A stretch of 50,999 bases of DNA, taken from positions 1 through 50,999 of the forward strand of contig JBQTIB010000055.1 of the NCBI GenBank assembly GCA_052389435.1, written 5' to 3'. Origin of the DNA: JBQTKD01 sp052389435 (GTDB taxonomy: Bacteria > Actinomycetota > Actinomycetes > Sporichthyales > Sporichthyaceae). Both the position numbers and the translations under genes were made by a program. Under the pieces are notes generated by a model. That model was given only the letters and a program-made list of their open reading frames with translations. It searched no databases and was not told the origin of the DNA. Below, in pieces: positions 33,502 to 42,469 of this stretch (position 1 is the stretch's first letter; each line of letters opens with the position of its first letter).

Positions 33502-34260
33502 GTGATTCTCGCCGAGGCAGGCTTCGCGAACACGGTCAGCACCGGGTCGCTGCTGTTGGCGATCCCGGTGGCCGCTCTCGCAGGCCTGGTCTCCTTCCTG
33601 TCGCCGTGCGTGCTGCCGCTGGTCCCCGGCTACGTCGGCTACGTCACCGGCCTGGCCGGACAGGACCTCGGCGAGGCCAGGCGCGGCCGAGTCCTCGCCG
33701 GAACGACGCTGTTCGTGCTCGGCTTCACCGCCGTCTTCGTCTCCCTCGGCGCCGCCTTCGGCTACGTCGGCCGCAACCTGCTCGAGCACGAGACGACGAT
33801 CAACCGTGTGCTCGGTGCTCTGACCATCGTGCTCGGGCTGAGCTTTCTCGGGTGGCTGCCCGGCTTCCGTCGGGACCTGCGCCTGATGCACCGCGCCCCG
33901 AAGGGCGGTCTACTCGCCGCCCCGGTGCTCGGCGTGCTGTTCGGCGTCGGCTGGACCCCGTGCATCGGCCCCACCCTCGGCGCCGTGCAGTCCCTCGCGT
34001 TCACCTCCGCGAGCGCCGGGAGAGGAGCGCTGCTGACGTTCGTTTACTGCCTGGGCCTTGGCCTGCCCTTCATCCTCGTCGGCGTCGGCATGCGACGCGC
34101 GATGGGCGCCGTCGGGTGGGTCCGGGCCCACCACCTGGGCGTCATGCGCGCGGGCGGGGCCATGCTGTGCCTGCTGGGGCTGCTGCTGATCACCGGCCTC
34201 TGGGCCGATCTGTCGATTCAGATGCGGATCTGGACCTCCGGCTTCGAGACGATCATTTGA
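33502..34260 (+). CDS. ccdA: Cytochrome c biogenesis protein CcdA
   Basis: Membrane thiol-disulfide transporter of System II. The 252-aa protein has six hydrophobic segments and the two redox cysteines in FLSPCVLPLVPGYVGY (near residue 36) and GVGWTPCIGPTLGA (near 154). It carries electrons from cytoplasmic thioredoxin outward, usually to ResA/CcsX; no ResA gene is present between the phosphatase and ccdA. The GTG start is four bases after the previous stop. Confidence 0.95.
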   Translation: MILAEAGFANTVSTGSLLLAIPVAALAGLVSFLSPCVLPLVPGYVGYVTGLAGQDLGEARRGRVLAGTTLFVLGFTAVFVSLGAAFGYVGRNLLEHETTINRVLGALTIVLGLSFLGWLPGFRRDLRLMHRAPKGGLLAAPVLGVLFGVGWTPCIGPTLGAVQSLAFTSASAGRGALLTFVYCLGLGLPFILVGVGMRRAMGAVGWVRAHHLGVMRAGGAMLCLLGLLLITGLWADLSIQMRIWTSGFETII

Positions 34261-34270
34261 GGACCACGAC

Positions 34271-35881
34271 GTGACCGCAATCGCTTCGCCCGAGCAGGTG
34301 GCGACCCCGCCGCCGCTCGGCCCGCGAGGCACGCTCCGGTGGATGTGGCGCCAGCTCACCTCGATGCGCACCGCGCTGCTGCTGCTGTTCGCGCTCGCGA
34401 TCGCGGCCGTCCCCGGCTCGCTCATCCCGCAGCAGCCCGTCGACCCGCTCGCCGTCGGGCTGTTCAAGCAGCGCTACCCGACGCTGTCGGAGTGGTACGA
34501 GCGGTTCGGGATGTTCGAGGTCTTCTCCTCGCCCTGGTTCTCCGCGGTCTACCTGCTGCTGATGATCTCCCTCGTCGGGTGCCTGGTGCCGCGCTCGAAG
34601 GTCTACCTGCAGGCGATCCGCGCCAAGCCGCCCGCGGCGCCGCGGCACCTGTCCCGGCTGCCCGAGAGCACCCGGTTCGTCGTCGAGGCCAGCCCGGCCC
34701 AGGTGCTCGACGCGGCCCAGGCCTCGCTGCGCGCCCGGCGGTTCCGGCTGCGACGGGCCGCCGACAGCCTCGCCGCCGAACGCGGCTACCTGCGCGACAC
34801 CGGCAACCTGGTCTTCCACCTCGCGCTGGTCGCGGTCCTGGTCGGCGTCGGCTACGGGCACCTCTACGGCTTCCGCGGCACCGCCCTGGTGACCGAGGAG
34901 GCCGGGTTCGCGAACACGGTCACCCAGTACGACAACCTGCGCACCGGCGCCCGGTTCGATCTCGAAGCCCTGCCGCCGTACTCCTTCACCCTCGTCGACT
35001 TCGAGGCCCGGTACGAGGTCGAGGGACCGGCCCGCGGCGCCCCCCGGGACTTCCGGGCGACGATCGACTACGTGGCCGAGCCGGGCAAGGCGCCGGTGCG
35101 CGAGGACATCCGCGTCAACCACCCGCTCGGCGTGGACGGCGCGAAGCTGTTCCTCGGTCCGCACGGCTACGCGCCCGCGGTGACGGTCAAGGACGGCGAC
35201 GGCAACGTCGTCTTCGCCGGCACCGTGCCGTTCCTCCCCGTCGACCCGGTGGGCCTGAGCTCTCGCGGGGTGATCAAGGTGCCCGACGCGAAGCCGACCC
35301 AGATCGGCTTTCAGGGGTTCTTCCTTCCCAGCGCGGCCTTCGACACCGAGCTCGGCCCGTTCTCCACCTTTCCCGCGCCGCTGAACCCGCGCCTGGTCCT
35401 GAACGCCTGGTCCGGGGACCTCGGGCTCGACGAAGGACTGCCGCAGTCGGTGTACCGGCTCGACACCGGCAAGATGACCCAGTTCACGGCCGGCGAGGGA
35501 GCCGAACAGCGGCCGCTGACCAAGTCCCTGGCCGTCGGAGACTCGATGGAACTGCCGGACGGCCTGGGCACGCTCACCTTCGACGGGTACAAGGAGTGGG
35601 TCGTCCTCCAGGTCGTCGACACCCCCGGGCGCGCGCTCGCCCTCGGCGGCGGCATCGCGGCCATCGTGGGGTTGCTGGGATCACTGTTCGTTAGGCCACG
35701 TCGGCTCTGGGTGCGTGCAGAACTCGACGAGGGCGGGCGTACCGTGGTCGACGTCGGTGCGCTCGCGCGCAGCGACGGGGCCGACCTGGCGACCGACGTC
35801 GAAGACGTCGTCGAGTCGATCCGCCGAGATGCAACTCGCGAGTCGGTGGGCCGGCCCGCCGAGAACCGCCGACAGGAGTAA
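34271..35881 (+). CDS. resB: Cytochrome c biogenesis protein ResB (Ccs1)
   Basis: Membrane subunit of the System II haem-delivery and ligation complex with CcsA. At 536 aa it has three N-terminal transmembrane segments (about 31-50, 86-106, 168-190), a large extracytoplasmic domain and a last segment near 450-475 (LALGGGIAAIVGLLGSLFV), followed by a cytoplasmic tail. QLTSMRTALLLLFALAIAA and SLIPQQPVD mark the ResB start. GTG ten bases after the ccdA stop. Confidence 0.94.
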   Translation: MTAIASPEQVATPPPLGPRGTLRWMWRQLTSMRTALLLLFALAIAAVPGSLIPQQPVDPLAVGLFKQRYPTLSEWYERFGMFEVFSSPWFSAVYLLLMISLVGCLVPRSKVYLQAIRAKPPAAPRHLSRLPESTRFVVEASPAQVLDAAQASLRARRFRLRRAADSLAAERGYLRDTGNLVFHLALVAVLVGVGYGHLYGFRGTALVTEEAGFANTVTQYDNLRTGARFDLEALPPYSFTLVDFEARYEVEGPARGAPRDFRATIDYVAEPGKAPVREDIRVNHPLGVDGAKLFLGPHGYAPAVTVKDGDGNVVFAGTVPFLPVDPVGLSSRGVIKVPDAKPTQIGFQGFFLPSAAFDTELGPFSTFPAPLNPRLVLNAWSGDLGLDEGLPQSVYRLDTGKMTQFTAGEGAEQRPLTKSLAVGDSMELPDGLGTLTFDGYKEWVVLQVVDTPGRALALGGGIAAIVGLLGSLFVRPRRLWVRAELDEGGRTVVDVGALARSDGADLATDVEDVVESIRRDATRESVGRPAENRRQE

Positions 35882-35886
35882 GCAGC

Positions 35887-36855
35887 GTGGTTGACCCCGA
35901 CCTGGCCCTCGCCAGCGACCGGCTCGTCTGGTTCGCGATCGGGGTCTACTCGCTGGCGTTCCTCGCCCTGTTGGCCGAGTGGGCCTTCGGGGGCCGCGCC
36001 ACCGTGGAGCAGCCCGCGGCCGCGCCGGCCGAGCGCGAGCTCGCAACCGTCGGCGGCCCGTCGATGTCGGTGTCCGTGCCGCCGCCGGCCCCGCCGAGGG
36101 GGACCTCGAAGGCCGAACGCGTCGGCCGCATCGGCCTGAGCCTGACCTGGCTGGCGTTCCTGCTGCACTTCGGCAGCGTGCTGACCCGCGGCCTCGCGGT
36201 CGACCGCGCGCCGTGGGGCAACATGTACGAGTTCTCCTCCGCGGCGGCCCTCGCGGGCATGGCGGTGTTCCTCGGCCTGACCCGCCGCCACGACGTCCGC
36301 TGGCTGGGGGTGTTCGTCGTCGGCCCGGCGCTGCTGACCCTCGGCATCGCGGTCACCGTGCTCTACACCGACGCCGCGCAACTCCAGCCCGCGCTGCAGT
36401 CCGTCTGGCTCGTCATCCACGTGATCGCCGCCGCGACCTGCGGCGGCATCTTCACCGTCGGCGCCGCCGTCTCCCTGCTCTACCTCGCAGCCGAGAAGGC
36501 CGAGCGCACCGGCTCGACGGGACGCCTGGCAGCGCGCCTGCCGTCGGCGAAGAAGTTGGACCGTCTCGGCTACCAGGTGCACGCATTCGTGTTCCCGCTG
36601 TGGACCTTCGCGGTGATCGCGGGCGCCGTCTGGGCCGAGAACGCCTGGGGTCGGTACTGGGGCTGGGACCCGAAGGAGACCTGGGCCTTCATCACCTGGG
36701 TCGTCTACGCGGCCTATCTGCACGCCCGCGCCACCGCGGGGTGGAAGGGCCGCAAGGCCGCCTACGTCGCGCTGCTGGGCTTCGGGACGTTCCTGTTCAA
36801 CTACTTCGTCATCAACCTGCTGGTCACCGGCCTGCACTCCTACGCAGGGGTGTAG
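35887..36855 (+). CDS. ccsA: Cytochrome c biogenesis protein CcsA
   Basis: Haem-handling partner of ResB. The 322-aa integral membrane protein carries the WWD-type haem motif WAENAWGRYWGWDPKETWAF and the ligand histidines in LLHFGSVL, VIHVIAA and LVTGLHSYAG. It closes the four-gene run and is followed by repeat copy C. The set implies extracytoplasmic c-type cytochromes such as QcrC. Confidence 0.96.
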   Translation: MVDPDLALASDRLVWFAIGVYSLAFLALLAEWAFGGRATVEQPAAAPAERELATVGGPSMSVSVPPPAPPRGTSKAERVGRIGLSLTWLAFLLHFGSVLTRGLAVDRAPWGNMYEFSSAAALAGMAVFLGLTRRHDVRWLGVFVVGPALLTLGIAVTVLYTDAAQLQPALQSVWLVIHVIAAATCGGIFTVGAAVSLLYLAAEKAERTGSTGRLAARLPSAKKLDRLGYQVHAFVFPLWTFAVIAGAVWAENAWGRYWGWDPKETWAFITWVVYAAYLHARATAGWKGRKAAYVALLGFGTFLFNYFVINLLVTGLHSYAGV

Positions 36856-36896
36856 CGCCGGAGGGTTCGCCAGCGCCGGAGCAATTCCGCGGTGTC

Positions 36897-36966
36897 AGCC
36901 GAAACGGCTCCACAAACCGAACATTTCGGGCGCGCTAGCAGCCATTGCGGATGACGTGCGCCGATG
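36897..36966 (+). repeat. Repeat family 2, copy C
   Basis: GCCGAAACGGCTCCACAAACC is matched base for base with copy A over its first part (36898 onward), and AGCCATTGCGGATGACGTGCG follows at 36940-36960. The last arm is altered (CCGATG instead of CAATGG), so the terminal hairpin is partly lost. It lies between ccsA and a convergent gene. Confidence 0.75.
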
Positions 36967-36993
36967 TCGTATTGACCGAAAGGCCCGACGGGG

Positions 36994-37368
36994 CTAGTGG
37001 TCGGTGTCGGGCTCGGGGGTGGTGTCGCGCTGCTGCTGTTCCCGGGCCCGGCGCTCGCGCTCGGCCTGACGCTTGAGGTTGGCGAGGAACTCGGGGTCGT
37101 CGTCCGGGGCGGGCCGGCTGACGTACTGGGTGCGTCCGCCCCACGGAGCGGTCGGGCGAGCCGGGCGGGCCTGCGGAGGTCCGCCGGGGACGCCCTCCTT
37201 CGGCCGGCCGAGCAGGAACCAGACCATCGCGCCGACGGGCTGGGCGATGACGATCAGAATGATCCAGACCGGTTTGGAGAGCAGCCGCACCCGGCTGCGG
37301 TCCGCCTGGGCCACCTCGACCAGGGCCCAGACCATCAGGACCAGCAGGAGCAGCAACAGCAGGGACAT
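36994..37368 (-). CDS. PLDc_N domain membrane protein
   Basis: A 124-aa protein with two membrane segments, LLLLLLLVLMVWALVEVA and VWIILIVIAQPVGAMVWFLLG, the layout of the phospholipase D N-terminal (PLDc_N) domain, here without a catalytic domain. The C-terminal half is charged and Arg/Glu/Gln-rich. ATG at 37368 with GAGG upstream; the longer open frame upstream is not conserved-looking. Function unknown. Confidence 0.8.
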   Translation of the reverse strand: MSLLLLLLLVLMVWALVEVAQADRSRVRLLSKPVWIILIVIAQPVGAMVWFLLGRPKEGVPGGPPQARPARPTAPWGGRTQYVSRPAPDDDPEFLANLKRQAERERRAREQQQRDTTPEPDTDH

Positions 37369-37480
37369 GCAACCTCGTTCCGAACCGATAGAGACCTTCA
37401 GGGTACTCGCCGCCCGCGAGGAAGGTGCGTGGTCGCGGCCCACGCCTCGCCCTCGATGTGCACCGCACGCGCGCGCGTGG

Positions 37481-37486
37481 GAAACT
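37481..37486 (+). promoter_or_regulatory. -10-like box, DUF4229 gene
   Basis: GAAACT ends 6 nt before the GTG start; it differs from TANNNT at the first base. Confidence 0.25.
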
Positions 37487-37492
37487 GGACGG

Positions 37493-37813
37493 GTGCGCAT
37501 TCCGCCTGCCGCCTCCTACACCCTGCGTCGCCTGGGTCTGTTCCTCGCGACCCTGGCCCTCGGCGCCGCGCTCCTGCGCGGCCTGCCGTTCTTCGTCGTT
37601 CTCGTCATCGCGACGTTCGTGTCGTCGGTGCTGAGCTACTTCCTTCTCGCCGGGCCGCGCGAGGCGATGGCCCGCTCGGTGTCGGGGCGGGTCGGGGCCC
37701 TGAACGCGCGGATCGACGCGAGCGCGGCGGCCGAGGACGAGGCGATCGACGCGGCGGAGCGGGCCAGGCAGGCCGCTCCGGGGCCGACGGGCGAGAACAG
37801 GCCGCAGGCCTAG
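37493..37813 (+). CDS. DUF4229 family small membrane protein
   Basis: A 106-aa protein with two closely spaced membrane segments (LGLFLATLALGAALL and FFVVLVIATFVSSVLSYFLL) followed by GPREAMARSVS and a charged C-terminus. This matches actinobacterial DUF4229 proteins, which commonly sit near menaquinone genes. GTG start; the -10-like box suggests a leaderless transcript. No known function. Confidence 0.75.
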   Translation: MRIPPAASYTLRRLGLFLATLALGAALLRGLPFFVVLVIATFVSSVLSYFLLAGPREAMARSVSGRVGALNARIDASAAAEDEAIDAAERARQAAPGPTGENRPQA

Positions 37814-37964
37814 CCAAACCCCCTTTGGCACGATCGGGCCCATTTGGCCCAACTCGCCTGCAATGCGGAATCTGCGCAATTAGCGTGCACTCTGCAGGCC
37901 AGTCGATCTCCGTGAACGAGTCGCCGGCCGCACCGGAGAACAGCCGACACGTCAGGGGGACGTC

Positions 37965-39296
37965 GTGGGACGCATTGGTTCGAACTCGCGGATGGTGCAC
38001 GAGGCTTCGCTGTGGGCCCAGGCGATCGGAGGCTCCCTGCGGGACCTGCGCCGGCGGCGGGAACTCGGCTTCCGCTCGGAGAAGTCCGCCTCCCACGAGC
38101 CGGACTACTACGACGCGCACGGCTACGCGCCGACCGGCTACGTCGCCGCCTCGCGCTTTCGCGAGTCCCGGTTCGCCGGGTTCGCCGGCCAGCGTCGCAC
38201 GGCCTTGGCCGTCGCCGCGATCGTCGTGGGTGCCACGGTGCCCGCGTTCACGATCGTCTCGCTGATGAACCCCGCACAGCCCGAGTTCCACAGCGCCCCA
38301 GCCGCCGAGGGCCTGTCCGCCTTCCCCGAGCAGCGCACCCCGGTCGACCCCGCCGAGCCGGGTCTGGCCGAAGAACTCGAGGAGTTCGGGCTCGAGGCGC
38401 CGGCCGTCGGCGAGTTCCCGGCCCTGCCGCAGGGCGAGGCCGCCGCTCCGACGGTGTCCGCGGAGCAGGCCCCCGCGACCGACGGACCGGCGGGCGACGC
38501 AACGGTCCAGCAGGCTCCCGCAGCGGCAGCCGCGGCCGTGCCCGCAGCCCCGCAGTCGGCTGGGTCGGCCGAGGCCCCCCGCGCCTCGGGCGTGTCGGAG
38601 AACTCCGCCCGTTCCGTCGCCCCGGTGCAGCCGAGGCGGGACGCCCGCCAGACCGTGGCGGAGCAGGCCAAGCGAGACGAGCAGTCGCGCCTGTCCCAGC
38701 AGTCGCAGCTGATCGACCAGGCACGAGCCGCGCAGCAGCAGGCGCAGCGTGTCCGCGAGGCCGAGGCGGCACGCGACGCCCAGCGTGCCAAGAGCGCGCA
38801 GCCGGCCCGGCAGGCGCCGCAGACCCAGCCGGTCAAGGACGCCGAGCAGGCCAAGAGCGCCCCGCAGGCCAAGGAAGCGCAGCGAGCCAAGGACGCGAAG
38901 GCCGCCCGGGACGCCCAGGCCGCCAGGCAGGCCGCCGAGGCCGCGAAGAAGGCCCAGCAGGCCAAGGACGCGAAGGCGGCCAAGGACGCCGCCGAGGCGG
39001 CGAAGAAGAAGGCCGCGCAGGGTGGCAAGCCGAGCGGCAGGACCACCGTCGACACCGGCGAAGCCGCTCCGACGACGCCGAAGAAGGCACCCCAGGCGGA
39101 CCCGGCGGCGCCGCCCGCCGATCCGGACCAGCCCAAGGTGTCCGTCGACCCGGCGGACCCGGCGGCCCAGCCCGGAGCCGGCGAGGGCTCGGGCACTCGC
39201 GTGGAGCGTGCCTCGACGCCCGCCAAGAGCAGCGCCGACCGCGATGCGCCGACCGTGCAGACCGAGTCCGAAGACGGCCCGGGCGCCCGCAGCTAG
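37965..39296 (+). CDS. Single-pass protein with long Ala/Lys/Gln-rich domain
   Basis: A 443-aa protein that I do not recognise. One membrane segment near residues 77-98 (ALAVAAIVVGATVPAFTIVS) follows a basic cytoplasmic N-terminus, so the rest should face outside. Residues about 220-350 are an AKxA/DAxxA helical repeat region resembling TolA or histone-like linkers, and the ends are Pro/Ala-rich. AGGGGGA precedes the GTG. Its stop overlaps the convergent menA stop by four bases (CTAG). A wall- or envelope-spanning rod is one possibility. Confidence 0.65.
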   Translation: MGRIGSNSRMVHEASLWAQAIGGSLRDLRRRRELGFRSEKSASHEPDYYDAHGYAPTGYVAASRFRESRFAGFAGQRRTALAVAAIVVGATVPAFTIVSLMNPAQPEFHSAPAAEGLSAFPEQRTPVDPAEPGLAEELEEFGLEAPAVGEFPALPQGEAAAPTVSAEQAPATDGPAGDATVQQAPAAAAAAVPAAPQSAGSAEAPRASGVSENSARSVAPVQPRRDARQTVAEQAKRDEQSRLSQQSQLIDQARAAQQQAQRVREAEAARDAQRAKSAQPARQAPQTQPVKDAEQAKSAPQAKEAQRAKDAKAARDAQAARQAAEAAKKAQQAKDAKAAKDAAEAAKKKAAQGGKPSGRTTVDTGEAAPTTPKKAPQADPAAPPADPDQPKVSVDPADPAAQPGAGEGSGTRVERASTPAKSSADRDAPTVQTESEDGPGARS

Positions 39297-40165
39297 AAGG
39301 ACAGGGCCAGGGCCCCGGCGAGCAGGAGGCCGTAGCCCAGCTGAGCCCGTCCCGTGCCGACCAGCACCGGGATCAGATCGCGACCGACGGCCCCGTTCCG
39401 CACCGCGCGGACCGGGGCCGCGGCCATGGGCAGGGACAGCAGCGCCAGAGCCGCCGCCGGGTGCATCGGGATCAGGGCGAGCGCGACGACGAACGGCCCG
39501 AGCAGCAGCGCCGCGAACAGGTTGCGCGTGCCGCCGTCGCCGAGCAGCACGGCCAGGGTGCGCTTGCCGACCTTGGCGTCCTGCGGGGCGTCGCGCAGGT
39601 TGTTCACCACCAGCAGCGCGCAGGCGAGCATCCCGACGGGGATCGAGGCGAGCACCGACAGCGTCGTGAAGTCCTCGACCTGCACGTAGGTGGTGCCGAC
39701 GGTTGCGACGAGGCCGAAGAACACGAACACCGACACCTCGCCCAGCGCTCGGTAGCCGTAGGGCACCGCGCCGCCGGTGTAGCCCCAGGCCGCCGCGATG
39801 GCCGCCGCGCCGACGACCAGCAGCCACCAGGAACTCGTGGCCGCCAGCACCAGCCCCACGACGGCCGCGACGGCGAAGGACCCGAAGGCGGCGTTGCGCA
39901 CCGAGGCGGGGGAGGCGAGCTTCGAGCCGACGAGGCGCAGCGGTCCGACGCGCACCTCGTCGGTGCCCTTGATGCCGTCGGAGTAGTCGTTGGCGTAGTT
40001 CACGCCGACCTGCAGCGCGAGGGAGACCACCAGCGCGAGCAGCGCCTTCCACCACACGGCGCCGTCGGCCTCGATCGCCGCGCCGGTCCCCACGGCCACC
40101 GGCGCCACCGCTGCGGGCAGCGTCTTGGGCCGCGCGCCCTGGATCCACTGCCCGATGCTCGCCAC
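39293..40165 (-). CDS. menA: 1,4-dihydroxy-2-naphthoate polyprenyltransferase
   Basis: Membrane UbiA-family enzyme that attaches the polyprenyl chain to DHNA. The 290-aa product has eight or nine hydrophobic segments and both Asp-rich motifs: NYANDYSDGIKGTD near residue 54 and NNLRDAPQDAKVGKRTLA near 190. The GTG giving VASIGQWIQGARPKTLPAA is the likely start, because homologues begin at this helix. Convergent, overlapping stop with the Ala/Lys-rich gene. Confidence 0.95.
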   Translation of the reverse strand: MASIGQWIQGARPKTLPAAVAPVAVGTGAAIEADGAVWWKALLALVVSLALQVGVNYANDYSDGIKGTDEVRVGPLRLVGSKLASPASVRNAAFGSFAVAAVVGLVLAATSSWWLLVVGAAAIAAAWGYTGGAVPYGYRALGEVSVFVFFGLVATVGTTYVQVEDFTTLSVLASIPVGMLACALLVVNNLRDAPQDAKVGKRTLAVLLGDGGTRNLFAALLLGPFVVALALIPMHPAAALALLSLPMAAAPVRAVRNGAVGRDLIPVLVGTGRAQLGYGLLLAGALALSF

Positions 40166-40373
40166 CCGAGCAGTCTCCCAGCCCGGGCGCGGGCGCTGCG
40201 TCGCACCGCCCGGCACGCGCCCCCGGGCGCCTCGCCGTCCGAAGCAGACCGGAAGGGCTAGGTCCTGTCCCTATGAATCCTGGCGGCGCGATCGGCGCCA
40301 CGACGACGCCCGGCGGCGTTGTCGTCGTCGCCGTGCTCACCGCCCGCATCCGCCGATATGTCGCGGGACATCC

Positions 40374-41525
40374 CTAGCCGGCGAGCAGGGCGCGAACGGC
40401 CGAGCGGTCGACCTTTCCCGACGGCAGGCGCGGCAGATCTGCCAGGACTCGGAACTCCTTCGGTGCGTGCGCCGCCCCGAGCCGCTTGGCGACGACGGTC
40501 CGCAACGCCTCGGGGTCCGGCTCGGTCTCGCCGGCTACGAGGACCGCGACCACGCGCTGGCCCCACTCGGGGTCGTCGACACCGACCACGACCGCCTCGG
40601 CCACCGAGTCCTGCCCGGCGAGCACGGCCTCGACGGCCTGCGCGGGGACGTTGACCCCGCCGGTGAGGATCACGTCGTCGGCTCGGCCGAGCACGTGCAG
40701 GACGCCGCCGCCGTCGATCCGGCCGAGGTCGGAGGTGTTGAACCACGCGCCGACGAACCCGGTCGCCAGGTGCGGCGGTCCGGTCGGCGGGGCGACCGGA
40801 CCGAGGTAGCCCTGGGCCAGCACCGGGCCGGTGATGCGCACGAGGCCCCCGGACCCGATCGTGAGCCGCACGCCCGGGAGCGGCAGGCCGTCGTAGACGC
40901 AGCCGCCGCAGGTTTCGGTCATGCCGTAGGTGCGGATCACGCGGGCCCCGATCCGGGACGCCCGCTCCGGCAGCCCCTCGGGAATGGGACCGCCGCCGAG
41001 GAGGATCCCGGCAAAGGCGTCGAGCGCGACGCCGGCGCGCAGCAGGCGGAGCAACTGGGTCGGCACGAGCGAGACGTACCGCGGCACGTCGAGGTCCATG
41101 CGCGCCGCCGCCGCGGCGAAGGCGTCCGGGTCGAACCGGCCCGGCGGCAGGATCGCCGGCGCACGCCCCGCCGCGCGGGAGCGGACCAGAACGGTCAGCC
41201 CCGCGATCCGGGCCGCGGACATGGCCAGCAGCCACTGCCCGGGTCCGCCCAACGCCCGGTGGGTCAACGCCGCGGACTGCTCCAGGGCCGCGGCCGAGAT
41301 GCGCACGCCGCGCGGGGCCCCGGTGGACCCGGAGGTCGGCACGACCACCGCAGTCGTCGCGGGCACGCCGCCGGCGGCCAGCGGCAGCAGCGCGTCGGCC
41401 AGGCGCTCGCCCTCGGGACCGGCGGGCAGCGGCAGCAGCGCCGGTCCGGTGCCGTCGAGTGCGGCCTCGAGTCCCGGCACGCCGTCGGGGCCGACGACGA
41501 CCGGCTTCAGTTCGCGCTCGGTCAA
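40374..41525 (-). CDS. menE: o-Succinylbenzoate-CoA ligase
   Basis: ANL-family enzyme activating o-succinylbenzoate with ATP and CoA. Signature VPTSGSTGAPRGVRIS, then VIRTYGMTETCGG, NTSDLGRID, ILTGGVNVPAQAVE and the catalytic lysine in LPSGKVDRSAV. The frame stays open upstream through menB, so the start is uncertain; the TTG at 41525, 11 bases after the menB stop, gives 383 aa, close to mycobacterial MenE. Encoded downstream of menB on the same strand. Confidence 0.92.
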   Translation of the reverse strand: MTERELKPVVVGPDGVPGLEAALDGTGPALLPLPAGPEGERLADALLPLAAGGVPATTAVVVPTSGSTGAPRGVRISAAALEQSAALTHRALGGPGQWLLAMSAARIAGLTVLVRSRAAGRAPAILPPGRFDPDAFAAAAARMDLDVPRYVSLVPTQLLRLLRAGVALDAFAGILLGGGPIPEGLPERASRIGARVIRTYGMTETCGGCVYDGLPLPGVRLTIGSGGLVRITGPVLAQGYLGPVAPPTGPPHLATGFVGAWFNTSDLGRIDGGGVLHVLGRADDVILTGGVNVPAQAVEAVLAGQDSVAEAVVVGVDDPEWGQRVVAVLVAGETEPDPEALRTVVAKRLGAAHAPKEFRVLADLPRLPSGKVDRSAVRALLAG

Positions 41526-41536
41526 CTGGCTGCCCG

Positions 41537-42469
41537 TCAGAAATACCAGGGGTAGCGGGACCAGTCGGGGTCGCGCTTCTCCAGGAAGGAGTCGCGGCCT
41601 TCGACGGCCTCGTCGGTCATGTAGGCCAGGCGCGTGGCCTCGCCGGCGAAAAGCTGCTGGCCGACCAGGCCGTCGTCGAGCAGGTTGAAGGCGTACTTGA
41701 GCATGCGCTGCGCCGTCGGGCTCTTGCCGTTGACGATCTTCGCCCAGCGCAGCGCCTCGACCTCGAGTTCGGCGTGCGGGACGACGCGGTTGACCGCGCC
41801 CATGCGTTGCCCGTCCTCGGCGGAGTACTCCTGGCCGAGGAAGAAGATCTCGCGGGCGAACTTCTGCCCGACCTGGCGGGCGAGATAGGCCGACCCGAAC
41901 CCGCCGTCGAAGCTGCCGACGTCCGCGTCGGTCTGCTTGAACCGGGCGTGCTCGCGGGAGGCGATCGCCAGATCGCAGATGACGTAGAGGGAGTGCCCGC
42001 CGCCCGCGGCCCACCCGGGGACGACGGCGATCACGACCTTGGGCATGAACCGGATCAGGCGCTGCACCTCCAGGATGTGCAGGCGCCCCGCACGGGCCGC
42101 GTCGACGGTGTCCGCGGTCTCGCCCGTGGCGTACTGGTAGCCGGTGCGGCCGCGGATGCGCTGGTCTCCGCCGGAGCAGAACGCCCAGCCGCCGTCGCGC
42201 GGGGAGGGGCCGTTGCCGGTCAGCAGCACGCACCCGACGTCCGGGGACATCCGCGCGTGGTCCAGCGCTTGGTAGAGCTCGTCGACCGTGCTCGGCCGGA
42301 ACGCGTTGCGGACCTCGGGGCGATCGAACGCGATCCGGACCGTGCCCTGGTCGACCGCCCGGTGGTAGGTGATGTCGGCGAAGTCGAAACCCTCGACCGG
42401 CCGCCAGGCGGCGGGGTCGAAGATGGCCGACACCCCGTTGACCGCGGAACGCTCACCCGATGTGCTCAT
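41537..42469 (-). CDS. menB: 1,4-dihydroxy-2-naphthoyl-CoA synthase
   Basis: Crotonase-family enzyme closing the naphthalene ring of OSB-CoA. The 310-aa length equals actinobacterial MenB. Features: AFCSGGDQRIRG (oxyanion hole), VPGWAAGGGHSLYVICDLAIA, and the active-site DVGSFDGGFGSAYLAR. AGAGGGAG precedes the ATG. It is the promoter-proximal gene of menB-menE; menA may be separate, being 208 bp further on. Confidence 0.97.
   Translation of the reverse strand: MSTSGERSAVNGVSAIFDPAAWRPVEGFDFADITYHRAVDQGTVRIAFDRPEVRNAFRPSTVDELYQALDHARMSPDVGCVLLTGNGPSPRDGGWAFCSGGDQRIRGRTGYQYATGETADTVDAARAGRLHILEVQRLIRFMPKVVIAVVPGWAAGGGHSLYVICDLAIASREHARFKQTDADVGSFDGGFGSAYLARQVGQKFAREIFFLGQEYSAEDGQRMGAVNRVVPHAELEVEALRWAKIVNGKSPTAQRMLKYAFNLLDDGLVGQQLFAGEATRLAYMTDEAVEGRDSFLEKRDPDWSRYPWYF

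Noticed and set aside
37605..40349. 914-codon minus-strand open frame
   Set aside because: It runs antisense through the Ala/Lys-rich gene and menA out of frame; the translation is Arg/Gly/Leu low complexity with no domain.
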